Below are positions 1 to 7,821 of a stretch of 64,000 bases of DNA, one piece after another. The notes under the pieces were generated by a model. That model was not told where the DNA came from, searched no databases, and saw only the letters and a program-made list of their open reading frames with translations. The position numbers and the translations under genes are program-made. Source of the DNA: Bacteroides cutis (GTDB lineage Bacteria > Bacteroidota > Bacteroidia > Bacteroidales > Bacteroidaceae); assembly GCF_900241005.1 (NCBI RefSeq), contig NZ_OEST01000003.1:62001-126000 (forward strand), written 5' to 3'. Positions within the stretch are counted from its first letter, which is position 1; the number at the start of each line of letters is the position of its first letter.

Positions 1-54
1 AACTTGCCAGCCTAATTGTTCAGCTATGGCGATAATCTGTTCTATTGCTGTCAT
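1..54 (-). CDS. N-terminus of an accessory gene cut by the window edge
   Basis: An ATG at 54-52 on the minus strand opens 18 codons (MTAIEQIIAIAEQLGWQV) that run off the left edge without a stop. Two things support the start: the A/T-rich stretch before it, and folded-promoter element E1 about 60 nt upstream, the spacing seen at the other genes with such an element. The product is unknown because too little is visible. Confidence 0.55.
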   Translation of the reverse strand, partial: MTAIEQIIAIAEQLGWQV

Positions 55-112
55 TGTTCTGTTTTTTTATTTCCCTTTTCTTGAAGCCTTCCGACTTCGC
101 CCAAAGGGTTGA

Positions 113-286
113 TTTTTACGTGCAATTCCCAACGGCGAAAGCAAGAACAGCAGGCAAGGAACGGAGGTTAAAATTTTATGAAATGCCGCAATCTGCGATT
201 GCGGAAAGTTTGCGTCAAATTTTATCCGGAGTAGCGAAGCGGTACTTGACACGCTGTTCGTTCGCCGTACCTTTGCTGCGTAAAAA
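113..286 (-). promoter_or_regulatory. Element E1: candidate single-strand (Frpo-like) promoter
   Basis: On the + strand, 113-120 (TTTTTACG) pairs with 279-286 (CGTAAAAA), 132-139 (ACGGCGAA) with 261-268, 145-151 (GAACAGC) with 253-259, and 169-176 with 217-224; 186-193 and 197-204 close a perfect terminal hairpin. The distal arm has TTG at 246-248, 19 nt, then TACCTTTG at 268-275; the -7 box faces an unpaired bubble. Folded, it would transcribe leftward into the gene at 1-54. The predicted mRNA leader has a second hairpin at 73-108. That hairpin is stable only as minus-strand RNA: its inner stem needs a G-U pair that is a C-A mismatch on the + strand. Confidence 0.6.
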
Positions 287-515
287 CAGGCCGTGGCGAT
301 AGTGGAGATTCCATGAAATGATACGCCCAAGCATACAAAGGGAATGGAGGCAAAGATCTCCGGCCGTTACAACAGGAAACGACGGCAGTATGTGTCTGGG
401 GTATAAAGGGCAAAAAAAACGTCGAACGATTGTCCATCGGACAAAATGTAAGGGAATGGAAAAAGAATTGTCTGTATAACAGAATGTTCGACATGGCCTT
501 TATCGGGAATATGAA

Positions 516-545
516 CAACCACCTGTCCCGATTGGCAGGTGGTTG
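516..545. terminator. 10-bp perfect hairpin after the pcfJ-like gene
   Basis: CAACCACCTG at 516-525 and CAGGTGGTTG at 536-545 form a perfect stem 3' of the gene ending at 571. There is no clear T-run on either side, so terminator function is inferred from position. The rest of 287-570 has no credible gene; it would be the transcribed region if the E1 distal-arm promoter fired rightward as ordinary duplex DNA, and it holds a GTATAAAGGG-type motif near 398. Confidence 0.5.
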
Positions 546-570
546 CCCGATATAACTTCCGCAGCCGGTA

Positions 571-1836
571 TCAGGCGGCCATGCGCTTTCGGATAAGGGC
601 GATGTTCTTATGCACGAGGTTCATAATCCGCTTGTGATATTTCGTATTTTTATTACACAGTCCTCTCGACTGCAGCACCTTGAATGTTTCGAGGCTCAAT
701 TCTACGGTCTCGACCCTCTTGTCCTCTATCCGTGCGGAGAATACCAGCGTATCCGGTTTGAGGTAATATTCGCACTGTCCCACGCAGTGGTGCAACGCAT
801 TACCCTCGTCGTAGTAGGCTTCCACGCTATCCAGTACACGGACGACTATCGTTCCGTCCGTGAACTCCAGACCGAAGAACTTGCCTTTCAACTCCCTAAA
901 ACGTGCCTCGTTTTCCCTCGCCCGTTTCATCTGCTCCTTGCGTTTTTCCTGCTCTTGGAGAATACGCACCTTGTTCTGATACTTGTCATGCTCGGCTTTC
1001 AAATCGGCGGGGCAAACATAGTGGGCGTTGTGCAAGTCCTTGCCGCATCTGTCGAGCATACGGAGATAATCCACCCATATTCCAATGTCCGTTATCCGAT
1101 ACTTCTGGCGTAACACGATTTTGTAGGACGGCCAACAGAAATCCAAATCCTGCGGGTGGTCGATGAAGTGCTTGAGGTCTCGTTTGCGTCCACTTTTAAG
1201 TATTGTCTCCACTCGGCTGTCCGATAGCAGGGCTTTCATCAGCTTTTGCGGGGCGATGTCGGCAAACGACCCTTTCAGCCCGTTGCGCCGTAACTTCGGG
1301 ATAACCGTGTAGCCCGGACAGACATAACAGTCGGCTATGCGTTGGTACACGTAATTGTCGTTCCGCAGTTCCAATCCCGACCCGTACAGAAAGCTGTCCA
1401 AATAACACCCCATTGTCCGTTGCAAGGCTGTCAAAGCGGTTTTCCCGTTCTCGTCCAACCAGTATCTCGCCACTTCGCACACGTCTGTCCATGCGTTCTT
1501 GCCTTTGCGGTAACAGACATTCATTCTGAAAATCCGCTGCACCTGAAATCCGTCCTGCGTGGTGATGACAGAAAAATAGCTTTTCTCATCTGTCTTGCGG
1601 CAAAGCGTGTCTTTGAGCGTCAGTTTGGCGTGGCAGTTCGGGCAATGGCAACGCTTCGCCTTTGTCTCGTTCCACCTATGACCGCAATCGAGGCAGGTCG
1701 TTTGTCCGCTCGGTGTACGAAAAGCGTAATGTCCGACGGTATGCCGGAACGCCCATTCTGCCTGTTTCTCCGTGATAGGCAGCAACCGCCCGTTGGCGGC
1801 TACTACCTGATGCTGAAATTTTGTCCGTGCTTTCAT
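571..1836 (-). CDS. PcfJ-like conjugation-accessory protein
   Basis: A 421-residue protein. I chose the start at 1836 (MKARTKFQHQ) because it lies two bases past the stop of the PcfK-like gene; the longer reading frame to 2025 runs through that gene. Residues about 48-70 form a four-cysteine zinc ribbon (CLDCG and CPNCH). The C-terminal third has the PcfJ-domain feature ALHHCVGQCEYYL followed by a pattern resembling an RNase/nuclease fold. PcfJ-type proteins are found on conjugative plasmids and ICEs; their biochemical role is poorly known. It is the last gene of a three-gene operon behind element E2. Confidence 0.8.
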   Translation of the reverse strand: MKARTKFQHQVVAANGRLLPITEKQAEWAFRHTVGHYAFRTPSGQTTCLDCGHRWNETKAKRCHCPNCHAKLTLKDTLCRKTDEKSYFSVITTQDGFQVQRIFRMNVCYRKGKNAWTDVCEVARYWLDENGKTALTALQRTMGCYLDSFLYGSGLELRNDNYVYQRIADCYVCPGYTVIPKLRRNGLKGSFADIAPQKLMKALLSDSRVETILKSGRKRDLKHFIDHPQDLDFCWPSYKIVLRQKYRITDIGIWVDYLRMLDRCGKDLHNAHYVCPADLKAEHDKYQNKVRILQEQEKRKEQMKRARENEARFRELKGKFFGLEFTDGTIVVRVLDSVEAYYDEGNALHHCVGQCEYYLKPDTLVFSARIEDKRVETVELSLETFKVLQSRGLCNKNTKYHKRIMNLVHKNIALIRKRMAA

Positions 1837-1838
1837 GG

Positions 1839-2264
1839 TCAGAAATCGAAGAGTGAGAGTTCCGTTTGGGTATTCTGTACAGCTTTGGCGGTCGGCTTCG
1901 GCCTGCTGTGGCGTTGCTGTATCTTGCGCATTTCTTCCTCCTGATAGGCTTTCAGCGCGTCTTTTCGGGCTTGCGCCTTTTCTTCTTCGGTCAGCTCCAC
2001 CTTGTGATTGACCACGACGCCACAACTGATAGGTTTGCCCACGTCGATGTTGTCCTCATCATAGTAATGAATGGCGAGCGACCACACCTCGTCGTCGGTC
2101 ATTCCGCAACAGCCGCTTGCCTTGACTTGATTGAGAATGAATGTGATACAATCGTCCAAGTTTTTGTTTTCTTTGGCATAGGAGACGGCGAAAAGTTCGT
2201 CCGTCCGTGCCTTGCCGTCCAAGTATTCCTTGATAGTCCGTTTGAAATGTTCCGTACCTTTCAT
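1839..2264 (-). CDS. PcfK-like protein
   Basis: A 141-residue protein matching the PcfK-like family by its start (MKGTEHFKRTIKEYLDGKA), the acidic central part with the DNIDVGKPIS segment, and a charged helical tail ending in ELSLFDF. PcfK and PcfJ are normally neighbours, as here, and both occur in conjugative elements of Firmicutes and Bacteroidetes. No catalytic motif is visible. The stop is followed two bases later by the pcfJ-like start, so the pair is probably translationally coupled. Confidence 0.8.
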   Translation of the reverse strand: MKGTEHFKRTIKEYLDGKARTDELFAVSYAKENKNLDDCITFILNQVKASGCCGMTDDEVWSLAIHYYDEDNIDVGKPISCGVVVNHKVELTEEEKAQARKDALKAYQEEEMRKIQQRHSRPKPTAKAVQNTQTELSLFDF

Positions 2265-2281
2265 CGTTCAGCGTTTTGAGG

Positions 2282-2767
2282 TTAAAAATGATAGTCGATG
2301 ACACCGCCGATGTAAAGCAGCGTACCGGGTTTAAATTCACATGCCTGCCGCAGGAACTCGTAGGATTGCTCGGCGTTGGATTGCAGCCCCTCCTCGTCCA
2401 TGTAGAACCAGTAAGCGGTATCGAGCGGGTTTTTCAGGAACTTTTCGAGTTGATAGACCGGGCCAATCCAGTCCTGCACGCTTTCGGGGGTAAGGGCTTC
2501 CGCCCTGCTTCGAATGTCTGCGATGAAATCTTCTCTCCATCGTTCCGCACCGCCTTTGTAGCGTATGGTATCGTCGGAAACAAGCTCGAACATGCCTTTG
2601 GGCAGAATGTTGTTTACCAAGTTGTCGATATGGAACTGGCGTTCCTCATCGTCAATCTCCGCACAATAGTCGAAGAAACTATCGTCGCCCTGCGTGAGGG
2701 TGTCCTCGTTCAGGTAGTTGTCCTTGCTCACCCGTGTTTCGGTAATTTGAAAAATCTTGCTGTGCAT
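2282..2767 (-). CDS. Conserved ICE protein of unknown function (161 aa)
   Basis: An acidic soluble protein starting MHSKIFQITETRVSKDNYLN, with no signal peptide, membrane segment or recognisable catalytic motif. It is the first gene of the operon with the PcfK-like and PcfJ-like genes (17-nt gap) and sits 80-90 nt from the base of element E2, so it would be the first product made from that promoter. I do not recognise a function; small acidic leading-region proteins of other elements are often anti-defence or DNA mimics, but nothing here shows that directly. Confidence 0.75.
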   Translation of the reverse strand: MHSKIFQITETRVSKDNYLNEDTLTQGDDSFFDYCAEIDDEERQFHIDNLVNNILPKGMFELVSDDTIRYKGGAERWREDFIADIRSRAEALTPESVQDWIGPVYQLEKFLKNPLDTAYWFYMDEEGLQSNAEQSYEFLRQACEFKPGTLLYIGGVIDYHF

Positions 2768-2846
2768 AACTTTAAATTTTTAATTTGTTGAACTTGCTTT
2801 TTTCTTCTCCCTGCTTTCGGAGCCTTTCGGCTTCCTTGGCGGGAGA

Positions 2847-3054
2847 GATTTTACATGCAAGCCAGACAGCGGGGAAAGGACGGAAAGGCAAGCAAACGGC
2901 CGGAGAATTTCACGGAATACCCAACCCGTCGAGGTACGAGGCGGGGGCTGAAAGGCCATCTTCGATTTGCGGAAGGCTGCCGGGCAAATCCGCGAGCCGT
3001 TAGCATAGTGGTGCTTGACGCCGGACGACCGCTGTACCTTTGCATGAGAAAATC
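2847..3054 (-). promoter_or_regulatory. Element E2: candidate single-strand promoter of the pcfK/pcfJ operon
   Basis: Self-pairing of the + strand: GATTTT 2847-2852 with AAAATC 3049-3054; CATGCAA 2854-2860 with TTGCATG 3040-3046; ACAGCGG 2866-2872 with CCGCTGT 3029-3035; CAAGCA 2889-2894 with TGCTTG 3012-3017; AACGGC 2895-2900 with GCCGTT 2996-3001; and an inner GATTTG/CAAATC hairpin at 2964-2990. The promoter on the distal arm is TTG 3015-3017, 17 nt, TACCTTTG 3035-3042; its ACCT is unpaired against GCCAG. The leader hairpin between element and gene is 2806-2846 (stem TCTCCC/GGGAGA). Confidence 0.65.
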
Positions 3055-3194
3055 CAACCGGCGAGGAGGCAACGGGGGCGAGATCAGGGAAAGAATGGGA
3101 TAACCGGAATAAAAGAGGAAGAAGCCCGATTGTATATAGAAGTGGGAATAACGGCTAAAAAAGAAAATCTGCCTGTGAGGGCGATTGACAAAAA

Positions 3195-3229
3195 AAGCCC
3201 CCTGAACCTTTTGACCGTCCAAGGGACTT
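3195..3229. terminator. Stem-loop terminator
   Basis: AAGCCCCCTG (3195-3204) pairs with CAAGGGACTT (3220-3229) using two wobble positions. A run of A precedes it, giving a T-run on the minus strand, so it can end the GNAT transcript. It would also stop any rightward transcript from the E2 distal arm. A related loop is found at 5856-5890 beyond E3. Confidence 0.55.
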
Positions 3230-3270
3230 CACGTGCCCGGCAAAGCGGAATTTTCGGAACGCGAGCCGGA

Positions 3271-3759
3271 TTATAAGGTGGCTTTTAATCGTAATGCATA
3301 ATTCAACAGATATTTTCCTGAATCGGAAAACTCTTTTTTATTTCCTGTATAGACATACCCGTGGCTCTCATAAAATTTTCTTGCTGCAAAATTTTCTTCC
3401 AACACCCACAGGTAAACCTCTTTTACATCGTGACTTTTTGCTGTTGTAAGGAAATGGCGCATAAGTTTTGTCCCAACACCTTCTCCTTGAAAGAACGGAT
3501 CTACATACAACTCTTTCAATTCCCATATACTGTTTTTACAATCCAGTTTCATCATCCCCTTTACAATCCCGTCATCAAAAACATATATATCGTCCAAAGC
3601 TCCTATAACATCCTGATAATATAATGCAAGACGCAATACCGACATTTCATTAAAGGAAACATCATCGTTTTGAAAAATAGGGCGAAAGGCTTTTCTTTTA
3701 GAGAAAATCTGTATTTCCGCAAGTCTTGAAGCATCCTTTATCGTGGCAACTCTAATCAT
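3271..3759 (-). CDS. GNAT-family N-acetyltransferase
   Basis: A 162-residue protein with the usual GNAT layout: an N-terminal helix-rich part, then strands leading to the acetyl-CoA-binding motif FFQGEGVGTKLMRHF (about residues 95-110), followed by EVYLWVLEENFAARKFYESHGY, the standard motif B. The substrate cannot be told. The gene and its flanks (about 3280-3950) are clearly more A/T-rich than the surrounding ICE and sit between two accessory modules, so it looks like a later insertion. A -7 box TATATTTG lies on the minus strand at 3867-3860. Confidence 0.88.
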   Translation of the reverse strand: MIRVATIKDASRLAEIQIFSKRKAFRPIFQNDDVSFNEMSVLRLALYYQDVIGALDDIYVFDDGIVKGMMKLDCKNSIWELKELYVDPFFQGEGVGTKLMRHFLTTAKSHDVKEVYLWVLEENFAARKFYESHGYVYTGNKKEFSDSGKYLLNYALRLKATL

Positions 3760-3779
3760 TTTTTTGTTTTTATAATTTT

Positions 3780-4159
3780 GTATTTACATATTATTTTCCC
3801 AAAAGTTTCTGTTCTTCACATACTATCCGGCACTGTTTCCAGTATGTTTTTTTCAGAAGCAAATATATAAAAATCAATTCCACAAGGTGCCATGAACGAC
3901 TTTTTTTATTAAGATTCACAGGAATGTGATATAAAAGAGTTTAACTCCTCCGACGTTCCTTTGCAGCTGCATAGGGTGTCGTGTGTCTTGCCTTGATTTG
4001 TCGGGTAACGTCAGGAGCAAAAACGGGAAACGCTATCGGGAGGTAGAAAGGAATGGAAATGGGGTATAAGGGTTATAACAGGTGGACGTCCGCTTAAAAA
4101 GGAATTTCTTGTGACATGCCGGGTATGGCATATAACTGGAGAGACGACCTTGCGGAATA
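3780..4159. other. Intergenic region, no gene seen
   Basis: About 380 nt between the GNAT start and the terminator of the next operon. It holds the GNAT promoter box (3860-3867) and A/T-rich DNA to about 3950. After that comes a G/C-richer stretch with TTCCTTTGCAGC near 3956 and GGTATAAGGG near 4059, both resembling the distal arm and downstream motif of the E elements. I could not find a matching proximal arm, so it may be an element remnant split by the GNAT insertion. Confidence 0.4.
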
Positions 4160-4195
4160 AAGCCCCCGAAACCGGCTTTGCAGGTTCGGAGGCTT
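4160..4195. terminator. Bidirectional terminator
   Basis: AAGCCCCCGAA at 4160-4170 pairs with TTCGGAGGCTT at 4185-4195 (two-base bulge), just 3' of the minus-strand gene ending at 4216. Confidence 0.55.
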
Positions 4196-4215
4196 GTGCC
4201 GCATGAGGCTATTTA

Positions 4216-5130
4216 TCAGCGTTTGCCGTGCGCCTGTCCCAGAAGATAGTCTTGCAGGGATTGGTAGCGGTTTTGAATATTAGCGTTTTCATTGAAACCG
4301 TTCAGGCAATGAAGCAATGCTTTTTCGAGCGTGATGTATCGGCGGCTGAAAGTCTGTACGTTATCCAAGCAACAGGCTTCCAAAGCGTATTTGAACGGTG
4401 CAAAATTTTCAGGTTCTTTCCGAATCCGCACATGCCACAGGAAGAACAACTGAATCGTGAAACTGTCGGATTCACCTGCTTTCATCAAATGTTCTTCATC
4501 GAGCAACCGTCGGACAAGCTCCGGGGTAAGCTGGCAATCATTTTTCCGGTAATACATGCGTTTTGCCGTATTATAGGCTGCAAACTGTTCGATGTCCTGT
4601 GCCGTCAGCCTGTATACTTCCGAGTAAAATGCACGTACTTCTTTACCTGTAACAACGATTTTCTCGTCTCCGAACTCGTATTCATACGCTTTTTCATCGG
4701 AGATTTCCTCTTCTGTTAAGGTCTTGAACCCGTAACATTCCGTTACGATGAACGGTTCTTTTCCGAACTCCGCCAGAGATTCGAGGGCATGGAGGCTGTT
4801 GCAGGAGAAGAACATGTCGTTTCCAATACTTTCACCGCTTTCCAGCAGCCGGATTTTTACGTCTTCGGAATCGTTGGTGTACTTCCATACTATCCGACAA
4901 CTTGCATAATGGGGCTTCCTGCCGTTCGCCTCGACAAATCCGGCAAATCCGCTCTTGATGGCGGCCTTTGTCTTCTCTACATCCGTCAGGACGCTTCGTG
5001 CCTTACAGGTTTCGCACCGGCCGAATTGCAAAGAATCGTCGGAAATTTCCGTTATCACTTTGGTGTTGGGGTTTACTGTGGCTTCGCATACTACCTGCGT
5101 ACCGCCACATCGTGTACATATTATACTCAT
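4216..5130 (-). CDS. Unknown protein with N-terminal zinc ribbon (304 aa)
   Basis: The N-terminus carries two CxxC pairs (Cys5/Cys8 and Cys39/Cys42), a probable zinc ribbon, followed by about 250 residues with no recognised domain. The C-terminal half is rich in helices and aromatic residues. There is no signal peptide or membrane segment, so it is expected in the cytoplasm. It is the second gene after a 68-residue cysteine-rich protein (87-nt gap), both behind element E3. Function unknown. Confidence 0.75.
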   Translation of the reverse strand: MSIICTRCGGTQVVCEATVNPNTKVITEISDDSLQFGRCETCKARSVLTDVEKTKAAIKSGFAGFVEANGRKPHYASCRIVWKYTNDSEDVKIRLLESGESIGNDMFFSCNSLHALESLAEFGKEPFIVTECYGFKTLTEEEISDEKAYEYEFGDEKIVVTGKEVRAFYSEVYRLTAQDIEQFAAYNTAKRMYYRKNDCQLTPELVRRLLDEEHLMKAGESDSFTIQLFFLWHVRIRKEPENFAPFKYALEACCLDNVQTFSRRYITLEKALLHCLNGFNENANIQNRYQSLQDYLLGQAHGKR

Positions 5131-5217
5131 ATCTTGTCAAGATTAAAAATTAATATATCTTTCTATCCGCTATATTGAACTTGTCGATAAGGTTCAGCCA
5201 ATGGCTGCAATTCCTTT

Positions 5218-5424
5218 TCAACAAAACAATTTATCCAGATTCTGCTTAAAGCGTAGCATTAGGCGACACTTCCCATCGCATTTACGAACCGACCCCATAT
5301 AGGCGCATTGACCGCTTGTTTCATCAAACAAAAAACATGACTGCCGGAATGCCTCAAAAATTCTTATCTTAACCTGTTCGTCCAGAACTTTCCCTTCCAT
5401 AATTTGATTACCATTTGCGTGCAT
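5218..5424 (-). CDS. Small cysteine-rich protein (68 aa)
   Basis: The start ATG at 5424 sits about 90 nt from the base of element E3, the same spacing as in the other modules. The protein has five cysteines, three of them grouped in CAYMGSVRKCDGKC, which could bind a metal. No family recognised. An internal ATG eight codons later (MEGKVLDEQ) is an alternative start. It is the first gene of the operon with the zinc-ribbon protein. Confidence 0.6.
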   Translation of the reverse strand: MHANGNQIMEGKVLDEQVKIRIFEAFRQSCFLFDETSGQCAYMGSVRKCDGKCRLMLRFKQNLDKLFC

Positions 5425-5503
5425 AATACATAAAAGTTAAATTAAACTCCGAGTTATTTATTTCCCTCCTCTCGGAAGCTTTTCAGCTTTCCTTGCCGGG
5501 AGA

Positions 5504-5711
5504 GATTTTACATGCAGATCAGACAGCGGGGAAAGGACGGGAAGGCAAGCAAACAGCCGGGGATTTCACGGAATACCCAACCCGACAGGCGCAGCAAGGA
5601 GGGAACTGAAAGGACATCTTCGATTTGGGAAGGCTGCCGGGCAAATCCACGAGCGGTTAGCATGGCGGTACTTGACACCGGACGACCGCTGTACCTTTGC
5701 ATGGGAAAATC
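5504..5711 (-). promoter_or_regulatory. Element E3: candidate single-strand promoter
   Basis: Closely related to E2. GATTTT 5504-5509 pairs with AAAATC 5706-5711, CATGCA 5511-5516 with TGCATG 5698-5703, ACAGCGG 5523-5529 with CCGCTGT 5686-5692. The distal promoter is TTG 5672-5674, 17 nt, TACCTTTG 5692-5699, with an internal loop opposite the -7 box. The leader hairpin lies at 5464-5502; its inner stem is GGAAAGCT/AGCTTCC on the minus strand where E2 has AGCC/GGCT, a compensatory change. Confidence 0.65.
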
Positions 5712-5855
5712 CAACCGGCGAGAAAGTGGCGGAAACGAGATAAGGGAAAGAAGGAGATACGATAGTGGAGTAAAAGGGGAAGAAGCCGGACTGTATAAAA
5801 AAGCCGGAACATTGGCTAAAAAAGGAGGTCGTTCCGTGGAAACGGCGTACAGAGA

Positions 5856-5890
5856 AAGTCCTCTCGAACTTTTACTGTCCGAGAGGGCTT
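5856..5890. terminator. Stem-loop terminator
   Basis: AAGTCCTCTCG (5856-5866) pairs with CGAGAGGGCTT (5880-5890). It lies just 3' of the minus-strand gene ending at 5896 and at the end of the rightward region beyond E3. Loop and outer bases resemble the 3195-3229 terminator. Confidence 0.6.
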
Positions 5891-5895
5891 ATCGT

Positions 5896-6597
5896 CTACT
5901 CTATAAAATGGTAATGGGCATTTTGGCATTCTCCGTTCGATTGTGTCTTTTGCAAAACGTCATCGACGCTGGAATATCGGCTAAAACAGCCGTTATATAT
6001 CTGCTTGCCGTCGAGCGTTATCCGTTGCAGGTAACAGCCGCATACTCCGTCACGGCTACGGTCAGCGACAAAATAGAACACGATACCGTTGCTGTACGAC
6101 AATCGCAATTCCGTATAGTTTATCTCGGTTTTGGGCTGTTCGGTCGGCAGACGGGTATTGAAATAACCCGTAGCCAGCATGACCTGTCCGGCGAAACGCA
6201 TGGCTTCTGCCCGATATTTTTTCATGGCCGAAGCCACGGGGCTTTCGTCCCGACCGTTTCCGACAAACGATGCGGGCAGGCTTCTGTTCCTGTAAGACAG
6301 TTTGAACATGCCGACCTCTTCCTGCACCACGGGCAGGCCGACAGCTTCGTACTCCTCTTTCGTCATTTCGATGAAACGTGTGCGTTCCTCGTCCAGATAG
6401 AGGCGGTAAGCGGGTTTCACCCGCTCCCGCTTCTCTTCATATTCCGCCTGTTCCCGTGCGTTCATGCAGTTATAAACGTGTCGGGACACTCTCCGCACCG
6501 CATTGACGAAAGTCGGGCTTTTGCATATCCCGAAATGCCGGGCGAAGTCGGGTACAGTCCCGATAAAGCCGTACTCTTTCCAATGATAGGTTCTCAT
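5896..6597 (-). CDS. Unknown ICE protein (233 aa)
   Basis: Starts MRTYHWKEYGFIGTVPDFARHFGICKSPTF, with a highly charged, helical middle (EQAEYEEKRERVKPAYRL) and a C-terminal half with alternating hydrophobic residues that looks like beta structure. No signal peptide, membrane segment or known motif. It follows the YubB-like gene by 15 nt and would be co-expressed with it from element E4. Function not recognised. Confidence 0.72.
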   Translation of the reverse strand: MRTYHWKEYGFIGTVPDFARHFGICKSPTFVNAVRRVSRHVYNCMNAREQAEYEEKRERVKPAYRLYLDEERTRFIEMTKEEYEAVGLPVVQEEVGMFKLSYRNRSLPASFVGNGRDESPVASAMKKYRAEAMRFAGQVMLATGYFNTRLPTEQPKTEINYTELRLSYSNGIVFYFVADRSRDGVCGCYLQRITLDGKQIYNGCFSRYSSVDDVLQKTQSNGECQNAHYHFIE

Positions 6598-6612
6598 GGC
6601 TGTCTGTCCGAT

Positions 6613-7194
6613 TTAATCCACGACCACATATTCATTGATACTGCAGCAAGAATCGGGGTTTTCCTGCGCCCATTCTTCAAACAGAGCCTTGGCATCCTGT
6701 TCCGAGCGGACGGTTTTTCCTGCGACCTCGCCAAGCCACGCAAACAGGCTCTCCCTGTCGGCAAAATATTCGCAGAAGTATTTGCCTTTGGCAGTACATA
6801 AATCGACTATGTATTTGTCGGTAAAATACTTGCCTTCGCTGTCGTTGGTCTCGTAGAAGCCCATTCCCGGCTCTTCGGTCTGGTAATAATAACGGAGCGA
6901 TGGGAATTTCTCGCACACGAGGTCGAATGTCTCGTTGCATGGCCCCCATGCCGTCTCCGTCGTAAAGCGGAGGGTTTCGCCCACCATTTCGAGGTTTGCC
7001 CAATCTCCCCGACAACTCACCTTGTCCCAGTCCTTGCCCAAGGCATCCACAAGACACCCCAGCCATGATGTCCCGAAGCCGTTTTTCACGGCAGGCGTTT
7101 TTCTGTCCTGCAAATCTTTCATCAACTCATAGAGGCTTTTGATTTCCTGCGCGTCGCCCTCTATCACATACGCTGTTGAACACCAGTTTGGCAT
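6613..7194 (-). CDS. YubB/DUF1281-like ferredoxin-fold protein
   Basis: The start MPNWCSTAYVIEGDAQEIKSL is characteristic of the DUF1281/YubB ferredoxin-like domain family, and the WGPCNETFDLVCEKFPSLRYYY segment fits its second half. Members are encoded in leading regions of conjugative plasmids such as F (yubB/ycfA region) and in ICEs; their molecular role is not established. It lies directly behind element E4. A second family member is at 39478-40167, also behind such an element. The cytoplasmic location is inferred from lack of a signal. Confidence 0.8.
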   Translation of the reverse strand: MPNWCSTAYVIEGDAQEIKSLYELMKDLQDRKTPAVKNGFGTSWLGCLVDALGKDWDKVSCRGDWANLEMVGETLRFTTETAWGPCNETFDLVCEKFPSLRYYYQTEEPGMGFYETNDSEGKYFTDKYIVDLCTAKGKYFCEYFADRESLFAWLGEVAGKTVRSEQDAKALFEEWAQENPDSCCSINEYVVVD

Positions 7195-7267
7195 AATCGT
7201 TAATTTTTATTCGTTAAACTTTTTCTTCCCTTTTTTCGGAAGCTGTTCCGGCTTCCTTATCGGGATA

Positions 7268-7475
7268 GATTTTACATGCAGGCCAGACAGCGGGAAAATG
7301 AGGAAAAGGCAAGGAAACCGCCGGGGATTGAACGGAATACCCAACCCGACAGCGCAGCACGGCGGGGACCGAAAGGTCATCTTCGATTTGGGAAGGCTGC
7401 CGGGCAAATCCGCGAGCCGGTTAGCGGAGCGGTACTTGACGACCGAATGACGCTGTACCTTCGCATGGGAAAATC
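7268..7475 (-). promoter_or_regulatory. Element E4: candidate single-strand promoter of the yubB-like operon
   Basis: GATTTT 7268-7273 pairs with AAAATC 7470-7475, CATGC 7275-7279 with GCATG 7463-7467, ACAGCG 7287-7292 with CGCTGT 7451-7456. The distal promoter is TTG 7436-7438, 17 nt, TACCTTCG 7456-7463, a T-to-C variant of the -7 box. The leader hairpin is 7227-7265, inner stem GGAAGC/GCTTCC. The middle part (GATTTGGG..CAAATC, 7385-7410) is nearly identical to E2 and E3. Confidence 0.65.
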
Positions 7476-7747
7476 ACACCGACAAGGGAGTGCGGCAGGG
7501 AGCGATAAGAACGAGAATAAATAAAAAGGAGAGGTGAACGGGATATAACGGGTATAGAATATGGACTTGAAAAGGAAATTTTTCGGTATAATTATAATAA
7601 GGTGTTTCCGGACACGAGGCCGGGTAGCCGTCTTGTCTCTGCCATAACCGAAAGGTCCAGCGAACAATGAATAACGCAGCATCGTTCAGCAGTCAGAAAC
7701 AGTAACTATGCCGTCGTACTGATTTACGACAATGCCGATAAAATAAG
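7476..7747. other. Intergenic region beyond E4, no gene seen
   Basis: Rightward-transcribed region if the E4 distal promoter acts in duplex DNA. It contains GATATAACGGGTATAG near 7540 and an A/T-rich patch at 7570-7600. No open frame of credible composition; the short frame after the -7 box is not conserved between copies. Confidence 0.4.
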
Positions 7748-7788
7748 GAAAAGCCGAAAAGAGGGGCTTGCCTTCTTTCCGGCTTTTC
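7748..7788. terminator. Terminator at the end of the ABC-transporter operon
   Basis: GAAAAGCCG at 7748-7756 and CGGCTTTTC at 7780-7788 form a 9-bp stem, 34 nt past the stop of the gene ending at 7822. Short T-runs on both strands make it usable from either side. Confidence 0.65.
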
Positions 7789-7821
7789 GTGAAAGTCCTA
7801 TTATCCGGGCTTCCCGTTATT

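Noticed and set aside
2847..3054. The repeated leaders as a transposable (MITE-like) repeat
   Set aside because: Copies are not flanked by target duplications, differ widely in sequence while keeping pairing, and always sit at the same place and orientation before accessory operons, which fits a functional element rather than a mobile repeat.
3044..3103. Short frames starting right at the distal promoters (M-x-K-S-N-R-R-type peptides after E2, E3 and E4)
   Set aside because: The start is ACG in E7 and absent in E1, E5 and E9, and lengths differ; conservation follows nucleotide pairing of the hairpin base, not the protein frame.
5512..6801. Long + strand frame (429 codons)
   Set aside because: It runs through E3, a terminator and antisense through two minus-strand genes; composition is that of a shadow frame.
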